In this document: positions 1 through 10,400 of the stretch, one piece after another
Layout of the letters: each line of letters opens with the position of its first letter
How positions within the stretch are numbered: the stretch's first letter is position 1
Virus record (IMG/VR): IMGVR_UViG_3300014839_000010
Coordinates: 1-50,742 of that record
Strand: one strand, 5' to 3'
DNA from: a virus
Length of the DNA stretch: 50,742 bases
Notes under the pieces: model-generated
Seen by the model: the letters and a program-made list of their open reading frames with translations, nothing else
The model's database searches: none
Told to the model about the DNA's origin: nothing
Translations under genes and position numbers: made by a program

Positions 1-2007
1 AACCATAAATCCTCTCAGGTTCGGATCATAATTAGGCTCTAAGGCATTGAAGGGCTGAGGTAAACTCTGGTCAAAGGTAAGGACTCTACCATTAACTAGG
101 GTAGGTCTAACGAGAATATTTTGACCCGTACCACTATCTTGTTTATAAAAAACAATATATTCACCACCAGTTCTTGTCTGATTATTATATATATTGTATG
201 GATCTATATTATCATAAATCTTGAACAAATACAATTCATTAGCTGGAGAATCGATAGTCGAGTCACAGGCGATTGTATCATTAATTAAATTACGACTAGC
301 ATAGGCAGGTAGGGGAGCCCCCGGAGTACCAGGATCAGATCCTGTATCATAGAGAAAACAGAATACACCCATATCTTCTGGTCTGCTTGAAGGCAGATAA
401 GTTGTGTATGCTCCACCATCAGAATCAGTAATAAGAGTATAATCCTCTAATTGGCCAATATCACCGGAGATAAAAAGATTAACTTCTTGATTCGATACAG
501 GTTGGTTCTCCCTATTAAAGACAGAGACATTAAGATCTGCAGATTCAAGTGTTGTTATTTTATTTGTTGAAAACCGTACAACTATAGAAGAAGGGATTAA
601 TTCTTTTCTGGAGAGATACAAAAATCCATTACTTAGACTATTATGAAGTGGATGTATGTCCAATCTACTATCCGTCCAATAGTCGGTGCTATTTTCGGGT
701 TCATATTCTATTCTAACAGATGTCTTAAGAGCAAACATAAAATATTTATAAACAGCGGGGATTGCTCCATTTACACCATCACCAAAGTAAATAAAACCCG
801 CAGCAGAATCCAATACATAATGCTTGTCATCCGGACCAGATGTAGACAGAGAACGAACCCTAATCCAATCACCATCGAAAAGCTGAGATCCGGGATCATA
901 AAGGAAGAATTTAAAGTTATTTATATCGAGATAACTTTCTGTTGTGTAGTCTATAATCGGAAATTGACCAATAGGTATTATCTGCCCCGTTTCACCGTTG
1001 CTCTGGATACCTCTGATAAAGTATTTGATATCATTCACGGTGGGGTAGACAATAGACAAACCACGATCTACTACGTAGTTATTGTTGAATTCCACAACTG
1101 CAGGATAGTCCCATGTAAAATTTACATACCCAAGATCTAAATAGTTTCTTCCTAGAATTACAGTGACTTCACCAGTTATATAATCTACCATGTAGTCACC
1201 AGTATTTTCTATACCAGTACCATAGGGATATATTCCATAATCTATATCCCCGTATTTGCCCGCCAAGTATTTCTGGTTTACAAAAATATCTTTTCTAGAG
1301 AAATAGATGCTGTAGTCTCTTAGGGGAATCTTGGGAAGTATAAAGGAAACAGTCCCAGGACCAAGATTATTGGGAATAATAAAGTTTCGAATAAAGTTAT
1401 TTGAATTATATCTAACGATAAATTCTTGAAGATCTTGATTTATATTTTGCGGGTCTGACGTATCTAACTCTACTCCATTTAGTGTTTTGCCAGTAAAAAC
1501 CCCAACCTTTTCAAAGGTTTGAGATATAGTAATGTCGTCATCGGAATCTAACTCAAGTCTAACCGCCTGTATGGGTATACCAATTTTGGGTTTAAACTTA
1601 AGGTTGACTTTTGATCTGCCGTCAGATGTATGATCTTCTCCCAGGGAAAGGATAATGGATTCATCGCCATAAAGATAGAACGGCACGTTTAAGGAATAGT
1701 ATATCCCATGATACAATTCTGGTAACCACTTTATTTTACTATTAGATTGTATGTTCTTTATTCTGTTAAAGAGAATATCTTTCCCATATCCATAACCCGA
1801 TTGAAAGAAGTTGTCAGAAACATTTGCAGTCGTGGAGTCCCAAAGTGTTGGAATAACTAGGTTATTATTCTGTCGATTTATATCAACGAAAAGACTGCTA
1901 TCCCAAGCAAAGGGATTTTTGGGTATGAACAATCTATCTCTGGAAGGATTTGTATAGTACCCATACACAGAAACTATAAGGTCAAAATTTTTACTTAATA
2001 TACCCAT
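1..2007 (-). CDS. Baseplate or tail-fibre protein with Ig-like domain (C-terminus cut by window edge)
   Basis: I translated this frame by hand: 669 codons stay open from the ATG at 2007 to base 1, so the C-terminus lies outside the window. The ATG directly follows the TAA of the upstream gene, with TGGGG about 8 bases before it. The protein is rich in beta-type sequence, with many Tyr, Asn, Asp and Pro and no membrane segment. Around residues 480-560 it looks like an invasin-type bacterial Ig-like domain (ADLNVSVFNRENQPVSNQEV, then TDSDGGAYTTYLP). Two shorter stretches of the type DYxxDYxTGxV recur near residues 270 and 400. It is last in the baseplate run after baseplate J and two wedge-like proteins, so a baseplate-periphery or fibre role is likely. 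The exact role is not recognised. Confidence 0.6.
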   Translation of the reverse strand, partial: MGILSKNFDLIVSVYGYYTNPSRDRLFIPKNPFAWDSSLFVDINRQNNNLVIPTLWDSTTANVSDNFFQSGYGYGKDILFNRIKNIQSNSKIKWLPELYHGIYYSLNVPFYLYGDESIILSLGEDHTSDGRSKVNLKFKPKIGIPIQAVRLELDSDDDITISQTFEKVGVFTGKTLNGVELDTSDPQNINQDLQEFIVRYNSNNFIRNFIIPNNLGPGTVSFILPKIPLRDYSIYFSRKDIFVNQKYLAGKYGDIDYGIYPYGTGIENTGDYMVDYITGEVTVILGRNYLDLGYVNFTWDYPAVVEFNNNYVVDRGLSIVYPTVNDIKYFIRGIQSNGETGQIIPIGQFPIIDYTTESYLDINNFKFFLYDPGSQLFDGDWIRVRSLSTSGPDDKHYVLDSAAGFIYFGDGVNGAIPAVYKYFMFALKTSVRIEYEPENSTDYWTDSRLDIHPLHNSLSNGFLYLSRKELIPSSIVVRFSTNKITTLESADLNVSVFNRENQPVSNQEVNLFISGDIGQLEDYTLITDSDGGAYTTYLPSSRPEDMGVFCFLYDTGSDPGTPGAPLPAYASRNLINDTIACDSTIDSPANELYLFKIYDNIDPYNIYNNQTRTGGEYIVFYKQDSGTGQNILVRPTLVNGRVLTFDQSLPQPFNALEPNYDPNLRGFMV

Positions 2008-3105
2008 TTATTGACCCCACATCAAAGGTGTGACATTCAGAAGTTCAGATGTGTATTCTATCATATCAGATTTAGGTTTCCCAGAAATATATCTATCATT
2101 AAGGGTATCATAGGTGTCCATCTCTATCTGTTCAAATAGAAAGTTCTCCACAGATTTGTCATTAAAATTGTTAATAACAATGGGACTTTTAAAGACATCA
2201 AACGGGAAAGACGAATATTTATAACTGACAGTACCAGTACCAGACGGGACAGTGGCTGTCATAATAAGTCCAGATGCATAATCTATAAAATAATTGCCAC
2301 TTTGCGCCACCAAATTTTCTTCTAAGACCTCGTAAGAAAACACATTCTTTTCAGAAAATCTTATGCTACTTTGTATTATACTCTTGTTCGCTAAACGGAA
2401 TCTCTTCATATGGGGTATCTGTTCATTACTAACTGTCTGAAGACTGGATTGCTTTAGCAGTAGTTTACAGAAATCTGTTGAATTATCATCAGTTAGGTCA
2501 ACTGCAGTAAAGTATGTAGAAGCGTTTATGGCATCAGTTACATCTTCTATAAAGGTATTCGAGCCATCCCTTAGGTTGATTATGCTATCTAACCTGTAGT
2601 TGTTGACCGAATAATAATCCCTATATAAAGAAATAGTAGAACTATCTATTATAACTACAGGATTATATGCAACAATATGGTAATCCCCTGAACTATATCT
2701 GGACAAATTGCCGTGGGATATCTGTAACACCGTATCGGTATTATTGATAATTTTATATATTGAAGTACCAATTTTCAACCCAAATCCGATAAGAGAATTC
2801 GGGACCCAGTTCTTAGATGAATCAGTAAGGGTTGTAGAAGAGATAACCGTAGGAGAAATCAATGAACCCACATATAATGGCTTAAGGTCTATCCGCAAAG
2901 CTTTCCTCTTCTGTAAACCCAATTCTCTTGTTATGCCATTAATAAGACCGTTGTATGTGGAGTTAGCCCTATTCGCATTTACATCAAGAAGTCTGAGCTT
3001 ATACGCGTGGAGACTCTCTTCCAAGATACGTTCTGTGTCAAGAAGGAGTCCATGCTCATCAAGTGGTGTAGGAATATTTATTGGTTGCTGTATTAAATCA
3101 GTCAT
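2008..3105 (-). CDS. Putative baseplate wedge or fibre-attachment protein
   Basis: This is a 365-residue protein. Its ATG at 3105 overlaps the end of the upstream gene by 8 bases, which suggests translational coupling. No enzymatic motif is visible. The N-terminal 60 residues are probably helical (TERILEESLHAYKLRLLD) and the rest looks beta-rich. Near residues 270-300 it has NYFIDYASGLIMTATVPSG followed by GTVSYKY, a strand pattern that recurs in the sheath, in the 404-residue head protein and in the next gene. Position after baseplate J and before an Ig-like protein suggests a wedge or adaptor that holds peripheral fibres. This is inference from gene order. Confidence 0.5.
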   Translation of the reverse strand: MTDLIQQPINIPTPLDEHGLLLDTERILEESLHAYKLRLLDVNANRANSTYNGLINGITRELGLQKRKALRIDLKPLYVGSLISPTVISSTTLTDSSKNWVPNSLIGFGLKIGTSIYKIINNTDTVLQISHGNLSRYSSGDYHIVAYNPVVIIDSSTISLYRDYYSVNNYRLDSIINLRDGSNTFIEDVTDAINASTYFTAVDLTDDNSTDFCKLLLKQSSLQTVSNEQIPHMKRFRLANKSIIQSSIRFSEKNVFSYEVLEENLVAQSGNYFIDYASGLIMTATVPSGTGTVSYKYSSFPFDVFKSPIVINNFNDKSVENFLFEQIEMDTYDTLNDRYISGKPKSDMIEYTSELLNVTPLMWGQ

Positions 3106-5029
3106 CTAAAGATACCTTATCGTATTTTTCACTGAAATATAAAGACCCTTCATCATAATCTACAAGCATGTTATTCTTGTGAAAATCTATAACATGTAGA
3201 TTATTCGCACTATCCAATATCTTTATCTTTTGGTCATAATCAAATATAATTCTTCTGGCGGTTTCAGACCCCAAATATTTATTTAACTTATATTTGGCAA
3301 TCGCTGACTTTCTTAATGTACGGACGACACGACCATCAATATCATATGTACCATCACTGTAAAGGGTATCCACATAAAGAACATAATCTCCAACTTGATC
3401 CAATACTAGATTAATCAGGTTACTTCTAAAATTTGAAGTAGCGTTCTCATTTGTAAACCAAGTTGAACCCATCTCTGACCCATCTAGACCTATGAAAACT
3501 TCAGAAGAATCAGGCTTTAATAATCTGATCCGATACCTCTTAACCTTCTTGCTAAAAACCATCTGTGTAACGGCAAACGTTATTGATTGCCCATCAGTTC
3601 TTGGAGATAGTTCTTCTGCCTCTATGTCGAGAATAGTTATTGGATCTTGCGGCAAACCATTTAATTCTTTTAATACTTTTGGATATTCTTCTTTCTTATC
3701 ATATAAATAGAGACAGTCATCTGTAATCGCGTATATCTTAGAATCAAATATACCAAGGACAAAATCATTAAAGAGGAGATGAGATGTGTTATCCACATCA
3801 TATAAGTCAAATTCTCTCAATATATCATTTCCAGGTCTTAATGCACTTTCGATAATATCGGTTGATCTATTTGCATAAACCTGCAATATGGAATATCCAC
3901 TATCATTATCTAATCTATAGATAGGTCTTTTAACTTCTTCAGTGTCAACATACCTGTCTACATCCTGCATCTTAGATAAGGCAGACTTGAAATAATCTAT
4001 CCTAAATGAACCGATAAAGTTATCCGGAATATTGTAGAAACTTATATAATCAATTCTACTCCATAGGTTCGAAGAATAAGAAGTGCCATTAGAAACAAAT
4101 GCAAGCACCTCTGTTTGTGGCTCATTAAACAAAGAAACTCCATAGACTTGGCATGTCAATATATCAAATTCTGAATTCCCTAATGTCTTAGTAAAAGTAT
4201 TACAACCTATCAACTCAATTACAAAATTACCATTTCTTTTCATATCATGGTTGACATTTATGTTGTTAAACGTAATTGGTGTAATTGGGAGAATCTCTGT
4301 TAAACCAAATGGGCTATATAGGTCGGAGATAGAGTCTGGTGATTTATTGTAGTAGAAATTATATAGATCGTTATTGTATTCCGCAAATATTGGATATCTA
4401 TGTATACCCCTCTGGCCATAAACCCTCGGGGGTTTGTATAGTGTGTCTCCATTATCTAGCAGTATAGTCTCAAAGGAAAAGGAAGCAGGAAGATTAACCT
4501 TATAAATAGTACCTAACCTAGATAGGTCGGCTGTCTGAACAAAATAGTCAGAGATCTGTTTAATAAGTAAGCTTTCAAATCTATTAGACTTTTCGCCTAT
4601 GGGGTTAATTAACTGTTGGAAATTACTGAATTTGTCAAACCTAGACTTAGACCAATCCGGCGTATAGTTTGCTAACTCCTGAGTTTCCGAATAATAAAAA
4701 TAGTCAGGATAATTAGAGTTCGGGATATATCCTGCCTCTATCTGAAAAGTAAAATTATCTGCAAATGTTTCAGTAGAATTATGAACAGAAACAAAGCAAG
4801 TATAGGATAACCCATATTCTAAATCAGACAAGGATCTAGAGAAGTTAATTGTCTTATGATCTAAACCATATGAACTCGTGACATTAGTAGATACATCATT
4901 TATCTTGAAGACAATAGTCGACAAGACAAGATCTGTAGTAGAACTCGTAATAGTAAAAGACAGTGATGCACTAAGTGATACATTCAATGCGCTGCGAATA
5001 GGGGTAAGTGAACTTAATGTTATGGCCAT
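3098..5029 (-). CDS. Putative baseplate structural protein (wedge type) with N-terminal Ig-like region
   Basis: This is a 643-residue protein whose ATG overlaps the TAA of the baseplate J gene (TAATG). The first 100 residues are Ser/Thr-rich and strand-like (ITLSSLTPIRSALNVSLSAS), resembling an Ig-like or fibronectin-like domain. Residues 110-170 include a Tyr/Asp-rich segment (NYPDYFYYSETQELANYTPD) followed by a helical stretch (RFESLLIKQISDYFVQTADL). The C-terminal half contains repeated short beta strands. There is no transmembrane segment and no catalytic motif. In contractile tails the genes just after baseplate J encode wedge proteins, so that is the most likely role. The family is not recognised. 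Confidence 0.5.
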   Translation of the reverse strand: MAITLSSLTPIRSALNVSLSASLSFTITSSTTDLVLSTIVFKINDVSTNVTSSYGLDHKTINFSRSLSDLEYGLSYTCFVSVHNSTETFADNFTFQIEAGYIPNSNYPDYFYYSETQELANYTPDWSKSRFDKFSNFQQLINPIGEKSNRFESLLIKQISDYFVQTADLSRLGTIYKVNLPASFSFETILLDNGDTLYKPPRVYGQRGIHRYPIFAEYNNDLYNFYYNKSPDSISDLYSPFGLTEILPITPITFNNINVNHDMKRNGNFVIELIGCNTFTKTLGNSEFDILTCQVYGVSLFNEPQTEVLAFVSNGTSYSSNLWSRIDYISFYNIPDNFIGSFRIDYFKSALSKMQDVDRYVDTEEVKRPIYRLDNDSGYSILQVYANRSTDIIESALRPGNDILREFDLYDVDNTSHLLFNDFVLGIFDSKIYAITDDCLYLYDKKEEYPKVLKELNGLPQDPITILDIEAEELSPRTDGQSITFAVTQMVFSKKVKRYRIRLLKPDSSEVFIGLDGSEMGSTWFTNENATSNFRSNLINLVLDQVGDYVLYVDTLYSDGTYDIDGRVVRTLRKSAIAKYKLNKYLGSETARRIIFDYDQKIKILDSANNLHVIDFHKNNMLVDYDEGSLYFSEKYDKVSLDD

Positions 5030-6249
5030 TAATTTTTATCCACAATCGAAATAGGATTATCTATTGTAGGTTCGACTATAACTCTGTCATATTCATTCGC
5101 GGTATAGTCTGATAATAGAGTTCTTTTAAGTCTGGAATCAGAAATGTCAGATCTCTTATATAGGATTATTCTATCTATTGGTTTGATTGGAGTTCCAATA
5201 CTCTGTATCTTGTCTGAAGAATTAAGAATTGTCTTTATTAATTGGTCTACAATCAATGACTGACCAATATCTAAACTATTAATTTGATTAGTCAAATTCC
5301 TGATAACATCAGTTTTTATTTGTTCTTTTTCTTTTGATTCTAATCTCTTTGTATAAGTTATAGATATAAAGAGTTGAACGCCGATATTAACTGGAGTTAT
5401 GGCTAAATGATCCAACCCATCCGATTCATATGAATCCAACACTGACTGTGCCAGGTCAAGCAGTTGACCAGAAACAGTAGGGGTGATAGATTTAATGATC
5501 CAATCTGCAGTACCTATCCCTCGTCTGTACAATATACGCTTAACATCCGATATGCCAGGTATCAGCCTTAACTTTGCTTCCAATGCAGTAAAATTAGCAG
5601 CTTCTTGAATCTGCTGCTGTTTACTTATAAAAAACCTATAGTTATCATCGGTCATTTCGTCCGAACCATAAGTTATACTTGTCTCATTCGCACACATCAA
5701 ACTATCATTTAGATAGTCGGAATAATTGGTGAAGTCGTGATATATGAGCGTGTTCTCGCCAGCATTAGCGTTCTCTCCATAGGAGTCACTTTGCGCGGCA
5801 AAATATACCTTATTCTGATTCCGAGGGAGTATAGTTGTTTCAGTAGTGAGATAGATTATCCTGTTACTTGTATCTGAAGTGGTGTTCATTATCTTTGTAC
5901 CAGCAGGAATGACAATGTCTCTACCATTATTTATCACACCGAAATTAGTTTCAAGTGTATGAAAATAGAAAATCTTATCTTCAGATTGAGTTGTAACCCG
6001 GGTTGCTTTTGGTCTTTCAACCCCGAATATCTCCCCAATATAATCCAAGAAAGCACCTGGTGCATTGCGCAAAAAGGGGATATTTATATTGTTTTCAAAT
6101 GTGTTTACTTGAGCCAAAAACTTATCATTAACAATATCAAAGATTAACTTAGCTTTGGAAGCAGCAGAAAAGTTAGTGATATTAGTGTTTTGTACGATCT
6201 TATCAATATCACTGTCGAGATAACTCTTATCGATAAAGGATATAGCCAT
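5029..6249 (-). CDS. Baseplate J-like wedge protein
   Basis: This is a 406-residue protein of the baseplate J family (P2 gpJ, Mu gp47, related to T4 gp6), which forms the inner wedge ring and triggers sheath contraction. Visible family features are the N-terminal helical part (FLRNAPGAFLDYIGEIFGVE), the strand region IPAGTKIMNTTSD followed by YLTTETTILP near residues 100-140, the segment LRLIPGISDVKRILYRRGIG, and the alpha/beta C-terminal region with VNIGVQLFISITY. It follows the gp25-like gene by four bases, the usual gp25-then-J order. The ATG at 6249 has AAGG about 7 bases upstream. Length and context are normal for the family. Confidence 0.85.
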   Translation of the reverse strand: MAISFIDKSYLDSDIDKIVQNTNITNFSAASKAKLIFDIVNDKFLAQVNTFENNINIPFLRNAPGAFLDYIGEIFGVERPKATRVTTQSEDKIFYFHTLETNFGVINNGRDIVIPAGTKIMNTTSDTSNRIIYLTTETTILPRNQNKVYFAAQSDSYGENANAGENTLIYHDFTNYSDYLNDSLMCANETSITYGSDEMTDDNYRFFISKQQQIQEAANFTALEAKLRLIPGISDVKRILYRRGIGTADWIIKSITPTVSGQLLDLAQSVLDSYESDGLDHLAITPVNIGVQLFISITYTKRLESKEKEQIKTDVIRNLTNQINSLDIGQSLIVDQLIKTILNSSDKIQSIGTPIKPIDRIILYKRSDISDSRLKRTLLSDYTANEYDRVIVEPTIDNPISIVDKN

Positions 6250-6253
6250 AATT

Positions 6254-6691
6254 TTACCTTACAAAAAACGGACCCTTCCCGTTTAGATCGTATACGAAGT
6301 TCATAATTATTTTACTATCTAAAACCTGATTCGTCAATAGTGTCGAGAACTTAACTTTGATCAGAACAGAACTTTCAGATACGGGTATAACCTCGACCAT
6401 GAAATCACTCGGACCCAAAAACTCATCAAATACCAAGGACTTAGTGATCGCTGCTGCAATTCTTTTTCCAGTGCTAGAGTTGTTAATCTCTCCCTCAAAA
6501 TCTTCTAGGTTAGCCCCCATATCTTGGACTAATGTCCAATCTGATTTAGAAGACATTATACGAGCAGTAACTTCTTGTTGGAAACTAAGTCCAGGATTGT
6601 TTTCCGTATCCTCTAGGGTTCCATTCTTTATCATGAAGTCACCAATCTTAGACCATTTTACGTCTACATTACCGATAGGATTGCTTAACAT
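6254..6691 (-). CDS. gp25-like baseplate wedge protein
   Basis: I chose the ATG at 6691 (protein start MLSNPIGNVDVKW, 145 residues) because GGGAG lies 6 bases upstream. A longer frame beginning with TTG at 6706 overlaps the upstream gene and has no better site. The size and pattern fit the GPW/gp25 family: an N-terminal strand region (DFMIKNGTLEDTENNPGLSF), then helices (QQEVTARIMSSKSDW, IAAAITKSLVFD), and a C-terminal strand pair (SSVLIKVKFSTLL, IIMNFVYDLNG). The T4 homologue joins the wedge to the sheath. It sits directly before baseplate J, as in most contractile systems. The name rests on pattern and context. Confidence 0.7.
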   Translation of the reverse strand: MLSNPIGNVDVKWSKIGDFMIKNGTLEDTENNPGLSFQQEVTARIMSSKSDWTLVQDMGANLEDFEGEINNSSTGKRIAAAITKSLVFDEFLGPSDFMVEVIPVSESSVLIKVKFSTLLTNQVLDSKIIMNFVYDLNGKGPFFVR

Positions 6692-6693
6692 AT

Positions 6694-7212
6694 TTAACTC
6701 CCACAAGCAGACAAAAGAGTACCCATAGTCGCCACTGACTTCATAAGGAATTGGACTGCTTTAACTCCAGGTATATTGAGAATACATACTGGCATAGGAC
6801 TTACAACAGTAGATGGAAATCCACTTAATAACAATGGGTTCAATGTTGTGATACCAGATAACCTAATCTGATTCGGCATGGCCACTATACTTAATGGACC
6901 CTTGATAATATTATTGCCATCATCTTTATAACTAAAAAATCCATTATCTCTATTCCCGGCAAGTCTGGCATAACCAGAAGTGACCTCGACCAATGACCCA
7001 TTCGCATCATCGCCAACCTTTAGAATCCTTTTATCTTCTACGTTATAATTCTTACTTTGTGAAACTTCAGTTGCCACAGATCTAGATTGTTCAACTGGAT
7101 CTCCATTATCCGCACGGACGATATCAACTAGATGTTTTTCTGGATCATAATCGACGATCTGGATTAAGGTACCTGAATATTTAGATCTAGGATTTGTTTG
7201 TTTTTCTGTCAA
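6694..7212 (-). CDS. Small baseplate-associated protein, TTG start
   Basis: This is a 172-residue protein that starts with TTG at 7212. AGGAGG lies exactly 6 bases upstream (7219-7224), no ATG is available for more than 100 codons, and the TTG overlaps the TGA of the upstream gene. The N-terminal half is charged and strand-like (GTLIQIVDYDPEKHLVDIVR). A Gly/Asp segment follows (RILKVGDDANGSLVEVTSGY), then a hydrophobic C-terminal half with many Pro and Leu (LNPLLLSGFPSTVVSPMPVC), ending in a Gly/Ser/Cys tail. The position between the hub and the gp25-like gene suggests a spike, hub cap or OB-fold adaptor. The family is not recognised. Confidence 0.5.
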   Translation of the reverse strand: MTEKQTNPRSKYSGTLIQIVDYDPEKHLVDIVRADNGDPVEQSRSVATEVSQSKNYNVEDKRILKVGDDANGSLVEVTSGYARLAGNRDNGFFSYKDDGNNIIKGPLSIVAMPNQIRLSGITTLNPLLLSGFPSTVVSPMPVCILNIPGVKAVQFLMKSVATMGTLLSACGS

Positions 7213-7433
7213 AATAAACCTCCTGGAGGAGCGAAGATCAGGGTAGGACCATTAATCTCTGGTTTCAGTGTCTGAGAAGATATATTGGGATTATCCCATA
7301 TCGGGCCGAGTAGTTCAATCATCCCATATTGATTAATATAACCGTATGATCCGATTACGCTCCCAAGTATCTGTTGAAGTTTAGGATGCCAATTTGGTCT
7401 AAAATAAACTTTCAATTCTTTCTTGCCTGTCAT
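7209..7433 (-). CDS. Small hub-adjacent protein (74 aa) with YFRPNW motif
   Basis: This is a 74-residue protein whose ATG overlaps the stop of the giant hub gene (TAATGA). It begins with a charged strand (MTGKKELKVYFRPNWHPKLQ) and ends with a Pro/Gly-rich tail (IFAPPGGLF). There is no transmembrane segment and no catalytic signature. The stretch YFRPNWHPKL resembles YFRPNWYARL found just after the intein in the 2410-residue protein, and the DNA beneath is nearly identical over 18 bases. Position between the hub and the wedge genes suggests a small baseplate component. The family is not recognised. Confidence 0.5.
   Translation of the reverse strand: MTGKKELKVYFRPNWHPKLQQILGSVIGSYGYINQYGMIELLGPIWDNPNISSQTLKPEINGPTLIFAPPGGLF
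7219..7224 (-). promoter_or_regulatory. Ribosome binding site deciding a TTG start
   Basis: AGGAGG on the minus strand, 6 bases before TTG at 7212. It is one of the strongest sites in the window and supports a non-ATG start for the 172-residue protein. Confidence 0.7.
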
Positions 7434-10400
7434 TATCCACCTATATTTAGTCTATTGCCGAGTATTTTATTTACAACTATCCCAGTGGCAGAAGCAATCC
7501 TGTTCCCCGCATTACCCAATGATTGCTTAAGTTTTTCCCAATCTGTATTATCTACTGCACCATATAGTCCTAAGGTCCAATTTTCTCCATTTCGCTTAAC
7601 AGGAAGCACAGATATTGGTTGTCTATATTTACTCCATTTAAACCAAGTATCCACTATATCGTCTGCAAATAAAGATACGAGGATAAGAGGTCCCTTACTC
7701 ATCAGGGTTTTTGCTAAGGGAAATGCCAATTTACTAGCACTAGAAGCTGCCACCTCACTAACTGGAACTGCTAATTTTTCAGCAGCTAATGTTAATTTAG
7801 CCATTCTCGATACTTCTGCACCTTCAAGAAACGCATTGTACCTAGCTGCTTCCATAGCATTTCCATAACTTGCATAACCTGATTTAGCTGCCGCTTTAAC
7901 CGCATCACTTCCTGATTTAGCTACATCCGCAACTGCAGTGGCAACTCTATTGGCGGCACTGACTCTAAGTGGATTTTTAATTAAATCAATAGCACCTTCA
8001 GTAACTTGCTTTCCAGCTCCATAACCGGGAACTGCATCTGGAGTAAAACGGTTCTCTATAGCCAATTCCATATTTTTAGTAAATAATGCAGTAGCATAAG
8101 CCCATAAGGCTTTTATCTGTGCCATACCTGAAAGATTATTATTGAAAACCAATAAGTTAGGAGTAATCTCAGTAATAAATCCAGTATCGTATGAGAAGGT
8201 TTGTACCACCTGTTCCACTTCTACAGCACCAAAAATTTGGTTATAAGTGTCAAAGATAAAGACTATATCATGCGGCTTAATACCTGGTCTACCCAGTATT
8301 ACTATCTCACCTTGATAAATCTTCTTCATCGACTTAACTAATAAAGAAAGAGCATATCTATCTCTTAACTTTATCTCACCCCAATCAATTGCATTATGGA
8401 ATACAAACGTACCCGTCTTGACATGTCTTGGTTCGATATCGTCATCAGCTTTCATTAGAGTAGATTCTTCATAATTTTCAAAACCAACTGATCCATCAAA
8501 GTTCGCATCAGAAGAATCCTTAGGAGCTATAACTTTTACAGCATTATTGGCCTCTCCATTACACCTCATGTTATTGGAAATAATATCATGTTCTGAAGTT
8601 ATAATATGATAATTTCTAAAAGGCTTCATATACTTCAGTAGATAGTCTAACGACTTTTCTAACTTTGGCTCATTACTCATTACTTCTTCATATTGTCTAT
8701 AGGGTTTGATAATAGTTTTTCGAAGAGCCTGCTCACTTAATAGTGCTGGGTTTGATCCTAGAGTATTCTTAACTCGATCATAATACACCCGATTACTTAA
8801 GACAGACCCAAGGAGTGTGGTATTAGTATTGTTCATGTTCTCGGATAAATTAGGTCCTCGATAGAGATATAGTTGCTCTGGATATCCGGCGAATAAAGTC
8901 ATTCGAGTATCATATGGAACAGCGGAGACTATTGTGTCGGGATGCCGGAGAGATAGTTCTTGTAGTGTATCCCAGGCAGTTTGTTTGTAAACAGTAAACG
9001 GAAAGTTGAATATTGAATGGTATATAGCCTTTGAGATTTTCCAGATTCCAACACCTACACCAATAACAAGACCAGCCGGAGGAAAGAAACTAGAAATCGC
9101 AAAACCAAGACTAACTGCAGTCATTGCTCCCCTGAATGCATCCCATCCACCAGAATACCCTATTGACGGAAAGAAAAGATTTTCAGCAAGACCTATACCA
9201 TTCAAACCGTTAAACCATGTTGATGGACCACAATCGGCAAAAGTAGAATGTCTTCCCTTGTCTCCAAAACTCTCTACTTCATTGCAGTCATTCTTTAACA
9301 ATCGAGCAGCTAAATCATTTGATTCAGAGTTGACAGAATAACTCCATTTGCCTTCCATTGTCGAACCTTTCTCATCAGCTATAAGTTCAACAGCAAGACT
9401 CTGACTTGTGATCTCTAGTACATCTGACCCACTTACTTCTGTCACCTTACCATTGAATTCCACGGTAAGATTATCGGGATCAGAATCATAGCCCAGACGT
9501 AACTGCACTCTAGTTCCCTGACTAAGCATCAATTGTTTTATCTTTTCATCTTTTTTGGGCATCAAGTTTTTATTAGAAACATAACCGCTACCCGTGACAG
9601 TGTGCGCATCATTAACTGTCCAGTTATCGTCTTTTTGTATGGTTGGAAAATCTGTATTAACAAGATCATTTTCTAAATTCGTCACATGGAGAATTAGTAG
9701 ATCAGGAGCAACATCCTTATTCTTTATTAATCTTATCTCTTTAACCTTATTCACATTATAAAAATCAGCAAAGTTCCTCCAGACATTCTCACCAGAATTC
9801 TTATTATCATATACAGATTCATCTAGGAAGTATAACTTAAAAGTGGGCATAGCCCTTCGCATGGTGTAAGATGTACTCTCTATATTCTTTATTGCTGCGG
9901 CCAAGGTAATCGTTTGTCCTTGAACCGAGAAATCATGGATAACTGAAGATTCTTTCTGATCTATCTTGTTACCATTACCCACAGCAAGAAGAGGAGGAGC
10001 TAGTTGGACAACCTTTTCGCTACCAGCTAATTTATTTGATGTTTTAGGAGAAGCCATTGCGTCAACCGTCATCTTATATACTTTACCAAATTCTTCAATA
10101 ACTGGAGCATATGCTGCCTGTCTTATATAATTAGAATATTGATCAGAATAATTCTGCCAATAAAAATCTGGATTCTTGCCACAAAGAGACCTAGGATCTT
10201 CTTTGTCTTTATTTGGTAACTTCATATCTGGATAGCACGGAGAGGCAGTAGTTGTATTGATGGTCGCCAATCTTTTAAGATACCACTGATAGGATGGTAA
10301 TGGATCAGAATTAAGTATATTGGTCAAGTTATTAGATATGGAAATAAGTTTCTTTTCTCTAGCATCCTTAAGGGTCAGCCATTCAGACCGTAGTTCTTTT

